A stretch of 27,257 nt of DNA from contig CAZMNN010000033.1 of the NCBI GenBank assembly GCA_964567665.1, positions 1-27,257 on the forward strand, given 5' to 3'. A program made the position numbers and the translations under genes. This stretch comes from UBA1731 sp964567665. Lineage in GTDB: Bacteria > Verrucomicrobiota > Kiritimatiellia > RFP12 > UBA1067. This document shows positions 26,201 through 27,257 of the stretch, in pieces. Each line of letters starts with the position of its first letter. Within the stretch, counting starts at the first letter, position 1. Under the pieces are notes generated by a model that had not been told where the DNA came from, ran no database searches, and worked only from the letters and a program-made list of their open reading frames with translations.

Positions 26201-26778
26201 TCAAGCGTCGCGTCTGCCCCATCCTTTCGGAAACGCATCCACTTGCCGGCCTTTCCGCCAAAATATACGCCCTTCGTTCCGTTCGTGACGGCAACGACCG
26301 GTGGCGCCTCCACCAGTGCGTTGCGGTATCTCGCCACGGCTGACCACTCACCGCCTGTGCGCTTGTCACTCCAGACGGACACGCCATCGCCTTCCTGAAG
26401 TTCAGAGGCATCCGTCCAGAACGCAGCCTTTGTCCTAACCACTTCAGGAGGCTCGGTTGATGAAGCTGCCGATGCGCCAACCATAGTGAGTTTACCGCCC
26501 GCCACCGTTATCGAATACGGTGCGGACGTATCGATTTGAGACATCGGCACTTCAAGCGTACCCGCCCCGGTCTTGACGAACTCGCCCTCAGGTGAAATCA
26601 TCAACTTCCCGGAAAGCGTCTTCGCACCTTCCTCAACCTTCACTCCACCAATCTCACGGAAACCCGCACCTGTGGCTTCGCCTTTCATCTCAACGCCCAT
26701 CATCACCGACAAGGCGACAAGTGTTGTGAAAACGCAGAACGGCGTACGGCGTATGCCCATGTTCCATGCCTGTCTCAT
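23236..26778 (-). CDS. Giant secreted modular surface protein (LamG plus three jelly-roll modules)
   Basis: The protein has 1180 residues; GGAGG lies seven bases before ATG 26778, and a signal peptide follows (IRRTPFCVFTTLVALSVMMG). A short beta module (about 45-105, GEFVKTGAGTLEVPMSQID) leads to a LamG-like domain (about 115-350, ending ERLEVERYLMAKWNLP). A second beta module follows (about 366-440, LAFTGSGNAVKKGAGTLVVG). Three jelly-roll modules come next, each opening with an N/D-x-x-FE motif: VPNHSFETPF (541), VPNGDFEKS (724) and VRDPGFENLG (936). The C-terminal stalk (about 1115-1180) contains SHPEYVSGVGALRIVP. No catalytic residues are recognised. It probably binds glycans at the surface. 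Its TAA stop overlaps an upstream ATG of the hydrolase frame (TAATG). Confidence 0.82.
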   Translation of the reverse strand: MRQAWNMGIRRTPFCVFTTLVALSVMMGVEMKGEATGAGFREIGGVKVEEGAKTLSGKLMISPEGEFVKTGAGTLEVPMSQIDTSAPYSITVAGGKLTMVGASAASSTEPPEVVRTKAAFWTDASELQEGDGVSVWSDKRTGGEWSAVARYRNALVEAPPVVAVTNGTKGVYFGGKAGKWMRFRKDGADATLENVHHFFVVHGVFSWWASVLGKVGGMVNAQDSRGQGILTSEFASGGTIPFSQKNNDPVMFSARRGELDQRHFQARFYLDGRLVDPYSTSARYGFQLLEGDLLSAPSPYDAFFFNYFETYSGDVPGGDYICEAIFFTERLSETERLEVERYLMAKWNLPQTITKDTANVGTASVALPKGTGTVRTAAGASVEVDVAEGAESVPLAFTGSGNAVKKGAGTLVVGASDSVPGTGTLSLEDGDVIIRGGAMPPVHLGAGEVWRTERHPDDDRPKLNDFTDANLIHDLSSGLRVSKAATNRAAAIKFGMGELRATGLKEDVKRVIVAEGVLNLSSREVPLAEIAPLCDEIEVYVPNHSFETPFDVKDYNRSLNMGAYSNEWHCLNESNYNKMQFVTLEPRIDTWTSYRFPDGTNALLLVDDAYAETEVTIPRAGEYEFTFFATSRFGAEIKHPESWSVAARSVVDVMFAGRAVGRCQVNKGEFVRFRYRFIASETETGMPVRLGFRTIRSEDGNCMIIDDLHLRAVAVSARRDAVRVPNGDFEKSDALRYDGGTGIPVYLSRDMVADGWTFSLADGAPFQNPTNGFVAVSTPGTPAYAGYKNQTPFFPFADSGLGAHVLAFTGKYGIAESATFALPAGRWLLRGRIASNPTILKNSVDSSDFDCRATPLINAAIIRADGTECSLAYAHAPFCRYMSHLPKPCIWTNAIEVAESENVRVRLSSTAAGAGVTLDDLEFISADAALPELNLVRDPGFENLGRSWEAYVAPGGEMYERTYGSAAFWNTIDTYAFGYAFFDGDCCGRLLNRTGVRTRVAFPAAGLYRLTMHLRPRADETSNHNPVFAFVQTDGGMTNEICRIEIPTVQNYIEYSRLFWVTEPGSHSLCIEGMGVPSGRYNDAGKDTADRTTLVDGVSVFKVDASSQMPPSIQGRVRIDVAEGAKLVLDYPGVVSVTGVTLGGVRVRGESIIDAKSHPEYVSGVGALRIVPYGSVMSIR

Positions 26779-26842
26779 GTGTTATCCTCCAAGATTCGGT
26801 AGCGGCTTTTAGTCCGCTTATTTTGGTTAAAGAAACCTCGAA

Positions 26843-26874
26843 AGTATAGCATAGACGGTATTTTTTTTTTCTAC
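26843..26874 (-). promoter_or_regulatory. A-tract promoter of the surface-protein operon
   Basis: TATACT (26848-26843 on the minus strand) is preceded by a 12-nt segment, then ten A (26870-26861) and a weak -35 (GTAGAA or TAGAAA, 19-20 nt from the -10). A second ten-A run (26895-26886) lies just upstream and could act as an UP element. The leader is about 55-60 nt long and carries the GGAGG ribosome site. Confidence 0.55.
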
Positions 26875-27092
26875 AGGAAAATGCGTTTTTTTTTTCAGAA
26901 AAAGCGAAGCCACTGCGACTGCGCAAAAGCGACATCGTTCGACCACAGTTTTCCACAATTTGCAGTAGCTCAAAAAAAAACTCGATGCTCTGCACTTCAA
27001 GGTTATTGTGGAACGCGGCATGAAACGGTGCTGAAAAGAATTCGTCCGCACCGTAATCCCACATTGCCGGAGACCGATGCTTCAACGCAAAA

Positions 27093-27173
27093 CCGCAGAG
27101 ACGCGGAAGGCGCAGAGAAAGCCACCGCCGCATTTATATAAATGCGGCGGTGCGTGCACACGGAGGCGCAGAG
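27093..27173. repeat. CGCAGAG-type dispersed repeat, split by a palindrome
   Basis: CCGCAGAGACGCGGAAGGCG followed by CAGAG (27093-27117), and ACACGGAGGCGCAGAG (27158-27173), are variants of the same CGCAGAG/ACGCGGA purine-rich unit. Intergenic repeats of this style are common in environmental bacterial genomes. Here the two halves flank the 30-bp palindrome at 27123-27152. Confidence 0.55.
27123..27152. repeat. 30-bp perfect palindrome
   Basis: The arm CACCGCCGCATTTAT is followed directly by its exact reverse complement ATAAATGCGGCGGTG. As RNA it would form a GC-rich stem with an A/T tip on either strand. No trailing T-run follows on either side, so a hairpin or protein site is as likely as a terminator. 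Confidence 0.8.
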
Positions 27174-27240
27174 GCATTTCTCAAACGGAACTGTCCGAGC
27201 GCGGGTGCGGGTGAGCGGTGCGGACGGCACGGATGTACAC

Positions 27241-27253
27241 GGGGGGGGGGGGG
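27241..27253. repeat. G13 homopolymer at window edge
   Basis: Thirteen G in a row follow TGTACAC and precede CAAA. It may be a true homopolymer or an assembly or sequencing artefact of the poly-G kind near a contig end. No gene context is visible. Confidence 0.6.
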
Positions 27254-27257
27254 CAAA

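Larger units (their letters stand above)
26779..27257. other. Gene-free region upstream of the surface operon
   Basis: About 480 bp with no convincing gene on either strand. It holds the surface-operon promoter, three A or T homopolymers of 9-10 nt (26861-26870, 26886-26895, 26972-26980), CGCAGAG-type repeats with a nested palindrome (27093-27173) and a G13 run at the edge. The short open frames over 27003-27230 encode the low-complexity SAPSASLRFCV-like strings typical of such repeats and are not counted as genes. Confidence 0.7.

Noticed and set aside
27003..27230. Small minus-strand open frame reading CLCASVCTHRR and SAPSASLRFCV
   Set aside because: This kind of string is the usual by-product of translating CGCAGAG-type repeats; no start signal or conservation argument.

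Overview
The window looks like one contig segment from an uncultured, Gram-negative, PVC-type bacterium. Kiritimatiellota (Kiritimatiellae) or a neighbouring verrucomicrobial lineage is my best guess. The reasons are secreted LamG-type proteins, VKKGAGTLVVG-like beta-strand modules, an FGE-sulfatase-fold protein, polysaccharide-cleaving enzymes, TPR/ExbB/ExbD clusters and an unusual HisRS. The placement is inference from protein style; there is no rRNA in the window. All intact genes lie on the minus strand, so the sequence is best read from high to low coordinates.

Reading from the right: 27257-26779 is a gene-free region with dispersed-repeat motifs, a 30-bp perfect palindrome and an A-tract promoter. 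Then comes a tightly coupled three-gene operon (26778-20376): a giant modular surface protein, a secreted TIM-barrel glycoside hydrolase, and a shorter paralogue of the first protein. A leucine-rich-repeat lipoprotein (20199-19426) follows on its own promoter. Next is an envelope cluster (19323-12368): a 1041-residue TPR protein, a smaller TPR protein, ExbB, two ExbD proteins and a LolC/E-like permease. No TonB, TolA, TolB or Pal is present. This is the best candidate in the window for an incompletely described system: a proton-driven trans-envelope machine with an Agl/Tol-like parts list.

From 12308 to 6553 lies a compact operon of housekeeping genes (ribBA, a YchJ-like SEC-C protein, deoC, hisS) that ends in a secreted heparinase II/III-family lyase. 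A new promoter at about 6500 drives a secreted two-LamG-domain protein and a large multidomain glycoside hydrolase (6426-1343). On the left are a frameshifted 3' remnant of a plus-strand gene (about 983-1317) and the first part of an FGE-sulfatase-domain protein, which is interrupted by an assembly gap and runs off the edge.

The genes suggest a glycan-degrading, surface-display lifestyle, probably on complex host or algal polysaccharides. Two promoter styles recur. Three secreted-protein genes have 9-10-nt A-tracts inside the -35/-10 spacer. At least two, probably three, other transcripts have a -10 box so close to the start codon that their mRNAs should be leaderless.
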